A stretch of 64,000 nucleotides of DNA from CAXMQZ01 sp963707075. GTDB lineage: Bacteria; Acidobacteriota; Thermoanaerobaculia; Multivoradales; JAHEKO01. The DNA lies in contig CAVPOX010000002.1 in the NCBI GenBank assembly GCA_963707075.1, positions 1,674,001 to 1,738,000 on the forward strand, read 5' to 3'. The position numbers and the translations under genes are program-made. Below are positions 16,459-26,335 of this stretch, piece by piece (within the stretch, counting starts at the first letter, position 1; each line of letters opens with the position of its first letter). The notes beneath the pieces were generated by a model. It was not told where the DNA came from and did not search any database. It saw only the letters and a program-made list of their open reading frames with translations.

Positions 16459-17472
16459 ATGATCGATCCGCGAATCGCTTTGGCCATCGCCGTGCTGGTA
16501 CTCGGTGGAGGCGTGATTCTCTTCTGGCCCGACCACGGCCTCGTCTGGAGAATCCGGCGCGCCATGCGGGCCTCTGAACAGGTTTTGGCAGAAGACGCGC
16601 TAAAGCACCTGTTCGATTGCGAGTACAAGGGACGCATCGCCAACTTGCAGAGCGTGTCGGGTGCCCTGGCGATCTCTGGCAATCGGGCCGCGGAGATCCT
16701 GCAAGACCTCGAATCGCGCGAATTGATCGAACCGACCGAAGGTGGCTATTCGCTCACCGGCGAGGGCAGAGGGCATGCCCTGCGCATCGTCCGCATTCAC
16801 CGGCTCTGGGAACGGTACCTCTCCGACGAAACCGGCTACGAGCCCGCGGTCTGGCATCTCAAAGCCGAGGAGCACGAACACACCACCACGGTGGAAGAAG
16901 CGGAGGCGATGGCATCGTCTCTGGGCCACCCCCGCTTCGATCCGCATGGCGATCCGATCCCAACAGCCGGAGGCGAGATCCTGCCGCCCCAGGGGCAACC
17001 ACTCACCGAGTTGCCGGTCGACGTCCTGGGCGAGATCGTCCACGTCGAGGACGAACCCGAGGCCGTCTATGCCCAGCTCGTCGCCGAGGGTTTGCACCCC
17101 GGCATGAGAGTCCGCGTCGTCGAGTCCTCACCGGAGCGGATCACCTTCCTCGCCGATGCGAACGAACACATCCTGGCACCGATTTTCGCTGCCAACCTGT
17201 CGGTTGTGGCGTTGCCCCATGACGAGGAGATGGCCGGTCCGTTCGAAAGACTCTCCGGCCTGGAGCTGGGCGAAACCGCCAGGGTCGTCTCGATCTCTCC
17301 CTTCTTGCGCCCACACGAGCGTCGTCGAATGCTCGATCTCGGCCTGATCCCCGGTACCGAGGTGCAAGCCGAGCTGCGCAGCCCGGCCGGGGACCCGACC
17401 GGCTACCGCATCAGAGGTGCGGTCATCGCTCTGCGCAAGGAGCAGGCTGACCAGGTCCAGGTGGAGCGATGA
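16459..17472 (+). CDS. Membrane-anchored DtxR-type regulator fused to FeoA domains
   Basis: A 337-residue fusion. Residues 6-23 (IALAIAVLVLGGGVILFW) form an N-terminal membrane anchor. Residues 40-110 look like a winged helix ('LQSVSGALAISGNRAAEILQDLE', 'ELIEPTEGGYSLTGEGRGHA'), followed by a DtxR-type helical segment with 'RIVRIHRLWERYL' and 'AEEHEHTT'. Two SH3/FeoA-like modules follow (about 180-250 and 258-335, the latter with 'MLDLGLIPGTEVQAEL'). FeoA supports FeoB-mediated Fe(II) uptake and DtxR proteins repress iron genes with Fe(II) bound. The ATGA overlap with feoB ties it to iron import. A DNA-binding regulator held at the membrane beside its transporter is unusual. Confidence 0.85.
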   Translation: MIDPRIALAIAVLVLGGGVILFWPDHGLVWRIRRAMRASEQVLAEDALKHLFDCEYKGRIANLQSVSGALAISGNRAAEILQDLESRELIEPTEGGYSLTGEGRGHALRIVRIHRLWERYLSDETGYEPAVWHLKAEEHEHTTTVEEAEAMASSLGHPRFDPHGDPIPTAGGEILPPQGQPLTELPVDVLGEIVHVEDEPEAVYAQLVAEGLHPGMRVRVVESSPERITFLADANEHILAPIFAANLSVVALPHDEEMAGPFERLSGLELGETARVVSISPFLRPHERRRMLDLGLIPGTEVQAELRSPAGDPTGYRIRGAVIALRKEQADQVQVER

Positions 17473-19712
17473 GTCACCCCTCGCCCGAGAACTGCGCCAC
17501 CTGTCCGGCCCACAACGTCGCCAACCTGGTCAAGCTGGGTGTGGATATGGAGGACTGGGACTACGTCGTCGCCCTGGCCGGCAACCCCAATACCGGCAAA
17601 AGCACCGTCTTCAACGCTCTCACCGGCCTGCGCCAACACACCGGCAACTGGCCCGGCAAGACCGTGGCACGCGCCGAGGGCGGTTTCGCCTCGGGCGAGA
17701 ACCGCTTCAAGCTCGTCGACCTGCCGGGGACCTACTCCTTGCTCTCGGCCAGCGTCGATGAGGAGATCGCGCGCAACTTCATCCTCTTCGGCCAACCCGA
17801 TGTGACCGTGATCGTGGTCGATGCCACCCGCCTGGAACGCAACCTGAATCTGGTGCTCCAGGTACTGGAGATCACCGACCGTGCCATCGTCTGTTTGAAT
17901 CTGATGGACGAAGCGCGTCGCAAGGGCCTCACCATCGACCACCGCCGTCTGGCTCGAGATCTGGGGGTGCCGGTGGTTCCTGCCGCGGCCCGCTTCGGTG
18001 AAGGCCTCGACGAGCTCAACCAGACCATCACCGACGTGGCGACCGGTAAGGTGATACCCAAGCCGCGTCGGCTCGGCGGCCAGTCGGCGATTCTCAAACG
18101 CGCCGTCCGCGAGCTGTCGGAAGAGATTCAAAAGGCCTTTACCAATCTACCCAATGCTCAGTGGGTGGCCTTGCGACTGCTGGACGGCGATGAGCACATC
18201 GAGGAGGCCGTACGCTCCGGCGAGCTCGGCAACCTCAGAGACCCCGGATCGCTCGACGAGGCCACTGCCGACACCGAGCAACCCCCGGCCGATGTCGGCG
18301 ATATCGAGGCGGTGTTCGAGACGGCCAATCAACTCCGCTGGCAGGTCGGCGGCGACTTTCATCTGCAACTCATGGAGGCCATCTACGCCGAGGCGGCACG
18401 GCTCGCCGATCGGGCCGTTTCACGCTCGGGGGAGAAGCCGCGCTTCGACCTGGATCGGACCATCGATCGCCTGGTCACCAGCCGCACCTTTGGCTTCCCA
18501 CTGATGCTGTTGATGTTGACGGCAGTCTTCTGGATCACCATCGCCGGAGCCAATATTCCATCCAGACTGCTGGCACAGCTCTTGATCGACACCGTTCACC
18601 CGCTGCTCAAGAGCGGTGCCGCCTTTGTCGGGATGCCCTGGTGGCTCGACGGACTGCTGATCGACGGCATGTATCTCGCTACCGCCTGGGTGGTGAGCGT
18701 CATGCTGCCGCCCATGGCGATCTTCTTCCCCCTGTTCACGCTCCTCGAGGACTTTGGCTATCTTCCCCGCGTGGCCTTCAATCTGGACAGGGCTTTCAAA
18801 CGGGTAGGTGCGCACGGCAAGCAGGCGTTGACCATGGCAATGGGCTGGGGATGCAACGCGGCGGCGATCGTCTCGACCCGGATCATCGACAGCCCGCGCG
18901 AACGCCTGATCGCCATCATCACCAACAACTTCGCCATCTGTAACGGGCGCTGGCCAACCCAGATCCTGATCGCGTCGATCTTCATCGGTGGCCTGGCCCC
19001 CGCCTACCTCGCCGGCTTGATCTCGGCTCTGGCCGTGGTCGGCGTGGCGGTCCTCGGCGTCGGGCTGACCTTTGCCACTTCGTGGCTACTCTCGCGGACC
19101 GTCTTGCGCGGCGAGGTGTCGACCTTCAATCTGGAATTGCCCCCCTACCGGCCACCGCGGATCCTGCAGACCATCTATACCTCCATCATCGATCGTACTC
19201 TGGTCGTCCTCTGGCGCGCTGTCGTCTTCGCCTTGCCAGCGGGAGCGGTGATCTGGCTGGTCTCCAATATCCAGGTGGGAGGCGCCAGTCTCGCCTCCCA
19301 CATCATCAACGCGCTCGACCCGCTCGGCTGGCTCCTGGGTCTGAGCGGCATCATTCTGCTGGCCTATATCATCGCCATTCCAGCCAACGAGATTGTCATC
19401 CCGACCATCCTCATGCTCACTGTGTTGATCACCGGCCTGGAAGGGACCGGGGCAGGAGCTGGTGTCATGTTCGAGCTCGACTCGACCATCGCCACTTCAA
19501 AGGTCCTGACGGCTGGTGGCTTCACACTGCTCATGGCCGTAAACCTCATGCTCTTCAGTCTGGTGCACAACCCCTGCTCGACGACGATCTACACCATCTG
19601 GAAAGAGACCAAAAGCATCAAGTGGACGACGGTCTCGGCCCTGCTACCGGTAGGGATGGGAGTCGTGCTCTGCTTCGTGGTCGCCCAGATCTGGCGCATC
19701 CTCGCCGGGTGA
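17469..19712 (+). CDS. feoB: Ferrous iron transporter FeoB
   Basis: A 747-residue inner-membrane Fe(II) transporter. The N-terminal G domain has G1 'GNPNTGKST' (38-46), switch 'LRQHTGNWPGKT', G3 'DLPGTYSL' and G4 'NLMD'. The membrane part begins around residue 335 and contains the Gate motifs with conserved Cys ('MAMGWGCNAAAIVSTRIID', 'LVHNPCSTTIYTIWKE'). An N-terminal extension 'ENCATCPAHNVANLVKLG' precedes the G domain and has a C-x2-C pair that could bind metal. The start ATG 17469 overlaps the TGA of the DtxR-FeoA gene. The stop lies inside a 14-mer repeated at 5775-5814. Confidence 0.97.
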   Translation: MSHPSPENCATCPAHNVANLVKLGVDMEDWDYVVALAGNPNTGKSTVFNALTGLRQHTGNWPGKTVARAEGGFASGENRFKLVDLPGTYSLLSASVDEEIARNFILFGQPDVTVIVVDATRLERNLNLVLQVLEITDRAIVCLNLMDEARRKGLTIDHRRLARDLGVPVVPAAARFGEGLDELNQTITDVATGKVIPKPRRLGGQSAILKRAVRELSEEIQKAFTNLPNAQWVALRLLDGDEHIEEAVRSGELGNLRDPGSLDEATADTEQPPADVGDIEAVFETANQLRWQVGGDFHLQLMEAIYAEAARLADRAVSRSGEKPRFDLDRTIDRLVTSRTFGFPLMLLMLTAVFWITIAGANIPSRLLAQLLIDTVHPLLKSGAAFVGMPWWLDGLLIDGMYLATAWVVSVMLPPMAIFFPLFTLLEDFGYLPRVAFNLDRAFKRVGAHGKQALTMAMGWGCNAAAIVSTRIIDSPRERLIAIITNNFAICNGRWPTQILIASIFIGGLAPAYLAGLISALAVVGVAVLGVGLTFATSWLLSRTVLRGEVSTFNLELPPYRPPRILQTIYTSIIDRTLVVLWRAVVFALPAGAVIWLVSNIQVGGASLASHIINALDPLGWLLGLSGIILLAYIIAIPANEIVIPTILMLTVLITGLEGTGAGAGVMFELDSTIATSKVLTAGGFTLLMAVNLMLFSLVHNPCSTTIYTIWKETKSIKWTTVSALLPVGMGVVLCFVVAQIWRILAG

Positions 19713-19721
19713 CAGGATACT
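19708..19721 (+). repeat. Second copy of the 14-mer found at the kefC-like stop
   Basis: GGTGACAGGATACT (19708-19721) is identical to one arm of the inverted repeat at 5775-5814 and again spans a TGA stop, that of feoB (19710-19712). No matching second arm is seen within the next 120 bp. The rest of the gap to 19838 holds nothing recognisable. Confidence 0.5.
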
Positions 19722-19838
19722 TTCTCGCAAGCTTCTCCAATTTCGTGGATCGCCAGATCGTTCAGCCGCGGGACTTTCTCGATAGTGGAGGCGGTATTCT
19801 TCACGGATGAGCCGTGACCGAGGGACAGGTCCAGAGCA

Positions 19839-21605
19839 ATGAGCAACCGGCAACCGAACTCCCGAGCCCTGACATGGCTCTTTCTCGGGCTGGTGCTTTT
19901 GCTGGCGGTGCTCTGGGGATCGCGGCCCCTGGTGCACGACGACCTCTTCTTTCATCTGGCCACGGGTCAGCACGTCGTCGAGCACCACGAGGTCCCGACG
20001 ACCGACCTCTTCTCCTTCACACGCAACGGTGAGCGCTGGGTCAGCCATGAATGGGGCTTCGGTGTCGTGGCCTACCTAGTCTGGTTGGCCGGAGATTACC
20101 GGGCGTTGGTGGCGCTCAAGGCCTGCCTGGTGGTGGCCATCTTGCTGCTTCTGCTGGGACTGATGCAGTATCGATCGGAGCAGTCCTTGACGAGACCGAC
20201 CGCCGGTCATGTGGCGCTATTGGCTGTCGGGCTGTGGGCGATTTACGACCAGCTGATTCTGCGCGCCTCGTTGTTCAGCTCGTTGTTCGTTCTGTTTCTC
20301 CTCTGCCTGTTGTACCGGTTCGACCGCACCGGAAGTCGACTGGCGTTTGCCACCATCGCGGTTCTCTTTCTCGTTTGGGGGAACTTCCATGGTGAAGTCC
20401 TCTTCGGGCTTTTCGTCCTGGGTGTCTTCACGACCGAAGCCTTTCTGGCCCGCTTCCGCTATTCGGTGCCCGTCCCCAGCTCTCTACTGCAGGCGAGTCC
20501 AGCGCGGCCTTATCTCAAGCTTTTTGCTCTGTCGCTGCTCCTGACATTGGTCAATCCAAACGGCATTCAGGTTTTGCTCTATCCATTCCGCCTGGCCTGG
20601 TTTCTCTTTGCCCGGGGAGGCACTCTGGAGATGGGTCACTTCACGGGGGCGACGCCCGTGGCTGCGGGTGGTTTCTTCCTCCTGCTGGCCATCCTGCTCC
20701 TGGGATTGCTGCCGCTGGAGCGCCTGAAGGCCTTATCCTTGACCAATGTGGTGACGGTCTCGGTCTTTCTGGTGCTGTCGCTGCGTTCGCACCGCTTCAT
20801 CTTCTACTTCAGCCTGTTCGCCCTGCCGGTGATCGCGCGGCTCTTCGCCCAGTCGGTAGACCGCCGATTGCCGCTGCTGAGTTCAGCCTGGTTTCGCCGT
20901 GCCGCGGTCGGCCTGGCAATGATCGCGGTGGCCACAGCCACAGCCAAGGCGTGGGTCGCGCGGGAGCCACGCCCGGTGTCACGCCATTTTCCCTCCGGCG
21001 CGGTCGGGTTTCTGCAGCAGGAAGGCATCGGAGGACGCCCGTTCAACCATCAGAACTACGGTGGATATCTCCACTGGAAGCTGCTGGCTCCTATCTTCTG
21101 GGACGGGCGCAACCTGGTCTTTGGGCCTCTCATGGAAGAAGTGCGAGAGATGCCCCTGGATCAGGTCGTGGCCAAGTGGAATCTCGACTATCTACTGTTG
21201 ACCGAGTTCGAGTTCTCACGTATGGGAGACCAGATCGATCCGGCGAAATGGGGTTTGGTGTACTGGGACGATTTTGTCGCCATTTTCCTCCGTCGGGACC
21301 AAGACCATCGGCCTGCGCTCGACCACTTCGAGCTGCAGCAGTTTCCACCATTCGGTGGCATCGAAGGCTTGAATCTCCGCGCAACCGACGACGCCTGGGT
21401 CGCTCGAGCGCGCCGCGAGCTCGATCAGATCCTCGGCTTCGAACCCGAATGCCAACGCGCCTTGTACCTACGGGGCTTGATCAGCTTCTATCGGGGTGAG
21501 CTGGAGCAGGCCGAGGACTCTTTTGTCGAGGCGCTCGCGATCGGCCCGAACGAGCATGTATCCAAGGCCCTCGCCCGGGTGCGAGAGGGCCGGCCGCTAG
21601 CCTGA
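19839..21605 (+). CDS. Polytopic membrane protein, possible GT-C-like fold
   Basis: A 588-residue protein with about 10-11 membrane segments in residues 10-370. The first extracytoplasmic loop reads 'HDDLFFHLATGQHVVEHHEVPTTDLFSFTRNGERWVSHEWGF', which resembles the acidic, aromatic first loop of GT-C glycosyltransferases and oligosaccharyltransferase relatives. The soluble C-terminus (about 390-588) ends in TPR-like helices ('GLISFYRGELEQAEDSFVEALAIGPNEHVSKALARV'). No catalytic assignment is possible. It is convergent with the VWA gene, and the two stop codons overlap (21597-21605). Confidence 0.8.
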   Translation: MSNRQPNSRALTWLFLGLVLLLAVLWGSRPLVHDDLFFHLATGQHVVEHHEVPTTDLFSFTRNGERWVSHEWGFGVVAYLVWLAGDYRALVALKACLVVAILLLLLGLMQYRSEQSLTRPTAGHVALLAVGLWAIYDQLILRASLFSSLFVLFLLCLLYRFDRTGSRLAFATIAVLFLVWGNFHGEVLFGLFVLGVFTTEAFLARFRYSVPVPSSLLQASPARPYLKLFALSLLLTLVNPNGIQVLLYPFRLAWFLFARGGTLEMGHFTGATPVAAGGFFLLLAILLLGLLPLERLKALSLTNVVTVSVFLVLSLRSHRFIFYFSLFALPVIARLFAQSVDRRLPLLSSAWFRRAAVGLAMIAVATATAKAWVAREPRPVSRHFPSGAVGFLQQEGIGGRPFNHQNYGGYLHWKLLAPIFWDGRNLVFGPLMEEVREMPLDQVVAKWNLDYLLLTEFEFSRMGDQIDPAKWGLVYWDDFVAIFLRRDQDHRPALDHFELQQFPPFGGIEGLNLRATDDAWVARARRELDQILGFEPECQRALYLRGLISFYRGELEQAEDSFVEALAIGPNEHVSKALARVREGRPLA

Positions 21606-23381
21606 GTCGGCGGTCTTGGCCGTCAGATCGACTCTTTCCGAGACGTACGACGCACTGCCACCCAGCTCGTCGCGCACAGCTACGGCAACCACATTGTCCC
21701 TACCACGGACGGGAATCTCGACCTCGTAGATGTACTCCTGCTCGGGGTCCCGCTCCAGGTCGGCCGTTGCGATGGTGATCGGCAAGGTCTTGTGCCTGAC
21801 GGGCATGATCGAACCATGGCCGTCCTTGACACCGACATAGACCGTGAAGCGCCCCATCTGAATCGTGCCGTCGGGAACCATGACCAGGCCTGCCAGGGGA
21901 ATGTGAACACGCATCGTGAGATTGGTTACATTCCTGGTCACACTCGCGGTCTTGGCCATCTCCAGCCGGGCGTTGAGCGGATTCTCCTGCAGGTCGTGGA
22001 ACAGTGCAGAGAGCACGCCGTCGGCGATGCGCTCCTCGTTGGTCTTCCTGCGATAGCTCCTGCGATACCTCACGTCGACTCCGGGTTGATCCACCTCCAC
22101 ATGCAGCTTGTGCAGCTTGCCGTCGCTCGGCTTGGGAGGCGTGAACGCCAGCTGATAGCCCTGACGGGTTTCCTCCACCATGCCGACGAAAGCCGGTTCG
22201 AACTGATTGGTATTGAGAATCGCTTCGCCGCCCGTCTCCTCGGACATCATGAACAGTGGGTCCTGGGAATTCAGCCAGGCGGTGGTCGCGGTTTCCTGCG
22301 AGGTAATGGCGCGATCGACCTGGCCACGCTGTCGCCCACCCAATCCCACGGCCTGCACAGCGTAAATACTGACCTGGTAGGTGTTGGCGTCAGCGGTCAG
22401 CTCGGTGAAATCGTTGGCGGAGTTGAACTGGGTCAGCTCTGCCCAAGCCTGCGTCGGGTTCCACCGGGTGTACTGGGCATTGCCGCCCATCTGCGCGGTG
22501 TCGACGGCGCCCGGCACCCCCTTGTTCAAACCCGAGCCGTCGCACAACTCGATGGCATAGCTGTACGCCTCGAGCCCGGCGATCAACGGGATGCCGTCGC
22601 TGACATGAAGGAGGGTCTTGCGGCCGGGAAAACCGGCAAGCGATTTGACGAAGGTGGCGAGCTCCGAAGTCGCCCGCAACACCCTTCCGTGTACCTGCTC
22701 GGCATGGGTACGGGCAATGAAACCCAGGTCGACACAGGGGTCACCGGAACTGAACCCTCCGGGCTGGCTCTCTTGACGGTGACGCTCCTCGATCAGCTGC
22801 AGGATGCGGTCTTCACCCAGGCTGGCGGTCACCGCTTGCGCCTCCAGGTTGGCCATGTCCATCAGTGTTTTCTTGAGTGCCTGGCGATCTGTGGTGAAGG
22901 GCAGCAGCGTTTCGACCATGCCCCTGTAGCTGGCCACCATGACCAGATCCTGTGGCCGGAGGTTCGCCTTGAGTGATCTCTGAAGCTGATCGAAGACCCG
23001 TTTGCGGTAACCCGGTCCGAGATTCAGGTCGTCGATGAAGATCACCACGTGCGCTGGCGGCATTTCGACGTCGTCCAGCGCGTACGTGTCACCGCTGGGG
23101 AGAGACGTGGTCACCGTGGACATACGGCTGCCACCGCCGGTGATGGCCGAGAACTGCTCGATCTCGACGGGCTTGCCGTCTTCGAGCAGCTTGAAGTCCT
23201 CGCGGGTGAGATCCAGCACCGGCGCGCCCCCGTTGCCGGTGACAAAGACGTCGACCAGGACGAGCTCGACATCGACAGCGTCGGCAAAGAACGCCTCTTC
23301 CTGGGTTCTACCGTCACCTGGAAGTAACAGCAGCGTCCCCATGACAACGACCGCTATCGGAATCCTCTTTCTGATGATCAA
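21597..23381 (-). CDS. Exported VWA-domain protein, acidobacterial VWFA-related type
   Basis: A 594-residue protein with a signal peptide (MIIRKRIPIAVVVMGTLLLLPGDGRTQ). The N-terminal stretch 'VDVELVLVDVFVTGNGGAPVLDLTREDFKLLEDGKPVEIEQF' is the hallmark opening of the VWFA-related family expanded in Acidobacteria. The von Willebrand A-like domain follows ('HVVIFIDDLNLGPGYRKRVFDQLQ', 'KTLLHVSDGIPLI'), with a beta-rich C-terminal region. Its role is unknown; such proteins are thought to be extracytoplasmic. The start is a TTG whose TTGA overlaps the S9 peptidase stop, so translation is probably coupled. Confidence 0.88.
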   Translation of the reverse strand: MIIRKRIPIAVVVMGTLLLLPGDGRTQEEAFFADAVDVELVLVDVFVTGNGGAPVLDLTREDFKLLEDGKPVEIEQFSAITGGGSRMSTVTTSLPSGDTYALDDVEMPPAHVVIFIDDLNLGPGYRKRVFDQLQRSLKANLRPQDLVMVASYRGMVETLLPFTTDRQALKKTLMDMANLEAQAVTASLGEDRILQLIEERHRQESQPGGFSSGDPCVDLGFIARTHAEQVHGRVLRATSELATFVKSLAGFPGRKTLLHVSDGIPLIAGLEAYSYAIELCDGSGLNKGVPGAVDTAQMGGNAQYTRWNPTQAWAELTQFNSANDFTELTADANTYQVSIYAVQAVGLGGRQRGQVDRAITSQETATTAWLNSQDPLFMMSEETGGEAILNTNQFEPAFVGMVEETRQGYQLAFTPPKPSDGKLHKLHVEVDQPGVDVRYRRSYRRKTNEERIADGVLSALFHDLQENPLNARLEMAKTASVTRNVTNLTMRVHIPLAGLVMVPDGTIQMGRFTVYVGVKDGHGSIMPVRHKTLPITIATADLERDPEQEYIYEVEIPVRGRDNVVAVAVRDELGGSASYVSERVDLTAKTADSG

Positions 23382-25372
23382 GGCTCTCCCTCGCTGGTTT
23401 CATCCACCAGATGCTCTCTGAAGAACATCACCACAATCTGCTCATAGAGGTCGCGGTTCTCTTTCTTGCGAAATCCGTGCCCTTCATTGAGTGCATTCAT
23501 GTACCAGACCTCGTAACCAGCCTTCCTGACCGACTCGACGATCTGCTGCGACTCCGTCACCGGCACGCGAGGGTCGTTCTGCCCCTGGGCGACAAACAGC
23601 GGCACCGTGATCTTCTCGGCATTGTTGTTCGGCGAAATCTTCTGTAGATGCGCCCGCATCTCGGGGTCGCGCTCGTCCCCGTACTCGACCCGGCGCAGAT
23701 CGCGACGATAGTCCTGGGTGTTCTCGAGAAAGGTCACGAAGTTGCTGATGCCGACGATATCGACGGCCCCTTTGAGTCGATCACTGAAATGGGTGAGGCT
23801 GGCCAGCACCATGTAGCCGCCATAGCTGCCCCCGTAAACAGCCACTCGCGTCTGGTCCAGATCTGGTTGCGTCTCGATCCAGTCGAGGAGTGCCCCGATG
23901 TCCTTGACCGAGTCCTCGCGCCTGAAGCCGTTGTCCAGTTTCACGTAGTCCTTGCCGTAGCCGGAAGAACCGCGGACGTTGGGAGAGATGACGGCTACAC
24001 CCACCTCCGCGATCCATAGCTGGGTGCGGCTGGAAAATCCCGGTTTGGACTGGCCTTCGGGACCTCCGTGGATGTAGATGATGACCGGGTGGGGACCCTC
24101 GGCCTCGGGGCGGTAGACAAACGCCGGGATCTTGCGGCCGTCGAAGGTGGGGTAGTGAATCAGCTCGGGCACCACGAACTCGGCGGTGTTGAGACCCCCA
24201 ACCTCACTGTAGGTCCAACGGGTGAGATCCGTGGCGTGGAGCGGATTCTCGCCCAACTCGAGCGTGAAAACATCGCTCGGTGTCTGAGAAGAGCTCAGCG
24301 TCATCGCCAATCGGCTGCCATCCGGACTGAATTGCAGGCCCGAAATCAATCCAGTCGGAATGCGCTCCACGCGACGATACTCGCGCGTCGTGGGATCCAT
24401 CAGGTAGAGCTGGCTGATGGCGTCCTCGTTGACCTCGAAGGCGGCGCGAGACCCATCCTCGCTGAGCGCGAAGCTCTCCACATCCCAATCGATATCGGCT
24501 GTGATGATCTCCAGCTCACGACTCTTGAAATCCATGTGTGCCAAGCGCCTGAAATCGCTGTCCTGATCCGTGATGAGATAAAAGCCCTCGCCGTCTGTGT
24601 CGAACTCGGTGGCCAGGTTGACGCTGGCCGGAGCGGTCGCCCCTCTGAGCAATCTGGTCTCTCCGGAAGTCGTATCGTGGAGATGAATCCGCGAGTCGGT
24701 GATGCTGATGTAGTTCTGGATGAGAAGCCTCTCTCCGGTGCGATCGAATTCCGCGGGGCTCCAGGAGGAACCATCGGGTGACTCGAAGATCATTCGTGCC
24801 GACTCGGGCTCCTCCGGTTGCATCATCCAGACGTCGTTCGACTTGCCGTTTCGGCGAGTACTCTGGAAGGCGAGCCACTTGCCATCATGGCTCCACGTTG
24901 CGCTGCTGTTGCGCGATTCACCGTCCGTCAGCATGCGGGAATCGCCGCTCTCCAGATCGAGGAGAAACAGCTGGTAGAACTCGCCGCCGCCCACGTCCAT
25001 GCCAAACTGTAATTGTCCTGTGTCCGGGCGCCGTTGGGTGGCTCCGACCGGTTCCGGAAAGAAGGTCAGTTGACGCCGAGCGCCTCCTGGGATGGCCACG
25101 TGATGGAGCTGTGTGGTGTTGCCAAAACGTGTCCGAATGAAGATCGATTCCCCGTCCTCGCTCCAGTCCTCGAAGCTCGCACTTCTGACACTCTGGTAGC
25201 GGTTGAGCGCCTCGATGATGGATGCCGGCACCTCTGGTACCGCCTCCAGAACCACATTGCCGTTGTTGGCATTGCGAGTCTCGACTTCCGCCCGACCCAA
25301 TGAAGCGACGGACAGAAAACAGACTGCCAGAGCCAACCGCTTTCGACTGGACGACCTTGCACCTCGAAGCAT
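23378..25372 (-). CDS. S9 family serine peptidase (prolyl-oligopeptidase type)
   Basis: A 664-residue exported peptidase with an N-terminal signal peptide, a beta-propeller of WD-like blades (about 70-380, for example 'SATWSHDGKWLAFQSTRRNGKS' and 'FALSEDGSRAAFEVNED') and a C-terminal alpha/beta-hydrolase domain. The catalytic Ser is in 'YGGSYGGYMVLASL', the Asp in 'GQNDPRVPVTES' and the His in 'NEGHGFRKKEN'. The propeller restricts access to short peptides. It is the first gene of a pair with the downstream VWA protein, overlapping by 4 bp. ATG 25372. Confidence 0.94.
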   Translation of the reverse strand: MLRGARSSSRKRLALAVCFLSVASLGRAEVETRNANNGNVVLEAVPEVPASIIEALNRYQSVRSASFEDWSEDGESIFIRTRFGNTTQLHHVAIPGGARRQLTFFPEPVGATQRRPDTGQLQFGMDVGGGEFYQLFLLDLESGDSRMLTDGESRNSSATWSHDGKWLAFQSTRRNGKSNDVWMMQPEEPESARMIFESPDGSSWSPAEFDRTGERLLIQNYISITDSRIHLHDTTSGETRLLRGATAPASVNLATEFDTDGEGFYLITDQDSDFRRLAHMDFKSRELEIITADIDWDVESFALSEDGSRAAFEVNEDAISQLYLMDPTTREYRRVERIPTGLISGLQFSPDGSRLAMTLSSSQTPSDVFTLELGENPLHATDLTRWTYSEVGGLNTAEFVVPELIHYPTFDGRKIPAFVYRPEAEGPHPVIIYIHGGPEGQSKPGFSSRTQLWIAEVGVAVISPNVRGSSGYGKDYVKLDNGFRREDSVKDIGALLDWIETQPDLDQTRVAVYGGSYGGYMVLASLTHFSDRLKGAVDIVGISNFVTFLENTQDYRRDLRRVEYGDERDPEMRAHLQKISPNNNAEKITVPLFVAQGQNDPRVPVTESQQIVESVRKAGYEVWYMNALNEGHGFRKKENRDLYEQIVVMFFREHLVDETSEGEP

Positions 25373-25492
25373 GACGAACCCCCTCCTGCAGCAGCTACGT
25401 GTACCGCGCCGGCGAACCCAATACAGGTGAGACCACCGCTACTTTCTCACATGAACAGTGCCAGGGAGCGGCTCTACGCCCTCCGGGGCCGT

Positions 25493-26335
25493 TCAGGCGA
25501 AGAGACCGAGCGTCAATCGACGCACCACCCGCTCGAGGGCGAAGCGACGATAGGCCGCGGTCGAGCGCACGTCATCGATCGGTGCGACCGACTCGGCCGC
25601 GACCCGGCCTGCCAGATCCGCCGTTTTCACCTCAGCGGGGCGCCCGATGACGGATTCCTCCACCGCCTTCAGACGCACTGGTATTGGCGCCACGCTACCG
25701 GCCGCCAACCGGTACTCGGCAATCTCGCCGTCTGCCAACCTGCCCAGCACTGCCACCACGACCTTGCTGATCGCCTGGGCTTGGCGCGTCCCCACCTTGC
25801 GAAAGAGCTGCACGGCATCGGGACGGGGTCGCGGCAAACGGATGCGACCGATGATCTCCCCCGGTTCCATCACCGTCTGCCGATAGCCAACATGAAACTC
25901 GTTGTAGGCTACCGTTCGCTCACCCTTCGGCCCCAACAGGACAATCGACGCATCGAGCGCCAGAAGCACAGGCAGCGAATCACCCGCCGGACTGGCGTTG
26001 GCAATGTTTCCACCCAGGGTGGCGCGGTTCTGTATCTGCCAGCCACCGATCTGGGCTGCCGCATCGGCCAGAGCCGGGAAGTTCTGCTGCACGGTCTTCG
26101 CGGCGCCGATCTCGGCAAAGGTCGTGGTCGCGCCAATCTCCAGGGTCTCATCGATCCAGCGGATACCCCGCAGCTCGGGGACCGAGAGCAGATCCATCAC
26201 CGCAGGCAGGGCGTCGATCTCCTCCCGGGTGACAACCATGAGATCGGTGCAGCCGGCGACGGGACGCAACTCCGGACTCTCCGACAGGTGGCGGATGACT
26301 TCTTCAAGGGATCTGGGAGAGACTGCACGCATCAT
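25493..26335 (-). CDS. FAD-binding subunit of a molybdenum hydroxylase (XdhB/YgfM type)
   Basis: A 280-residue medium subunit. It carries the FAD-binding elements 'RPVAGCTDLMVVTREE', 'EIGATTTFAEIGA' and 'QIQNRATLGGNIANASPAGDSLPVLLAL' (the ATLGGNI and SPAGD motifs contact FAD), and a CO-dehydrogenase-like C-terminal domain. It shuttles electrons from the [2Fe-2S] subunit to FAD in xanthine-dehydrogenase-type complexes. The start at ATG 26335 overlaps the stop of the Fe-S gene (ATGA); a longer frame to 26512 is an artefact. It is the last gene of the minus-strand unit hyuA-xdhA-xdhC-xdhB (functional names). Confidence 0.92.
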   Translation of the reverse strand: MMRAVSPRSLEEVIRHLSESPELRPVAGCTDLMVVTREEIDALPAVMDLLSVPELRGIRWIDETLEIGATTTFAEIGAAKTVQQNFPALADAAAQIGGWQIQNRATLGGNIANASPAGDSLPVLLALDASIVLLGPKGERTVAYNEFHVGYRQTVMEPGEIIGRIRLPRPRPDAVQLFRKVGTRQAQAISKVVVAVLGRLADGEIAEYRLAAGSVAPIPVRLKAVEESVIGRPAEVKTADLAGRVAAESVAPIDDVRSTAAYRRFALERVVRRLTLGLFA

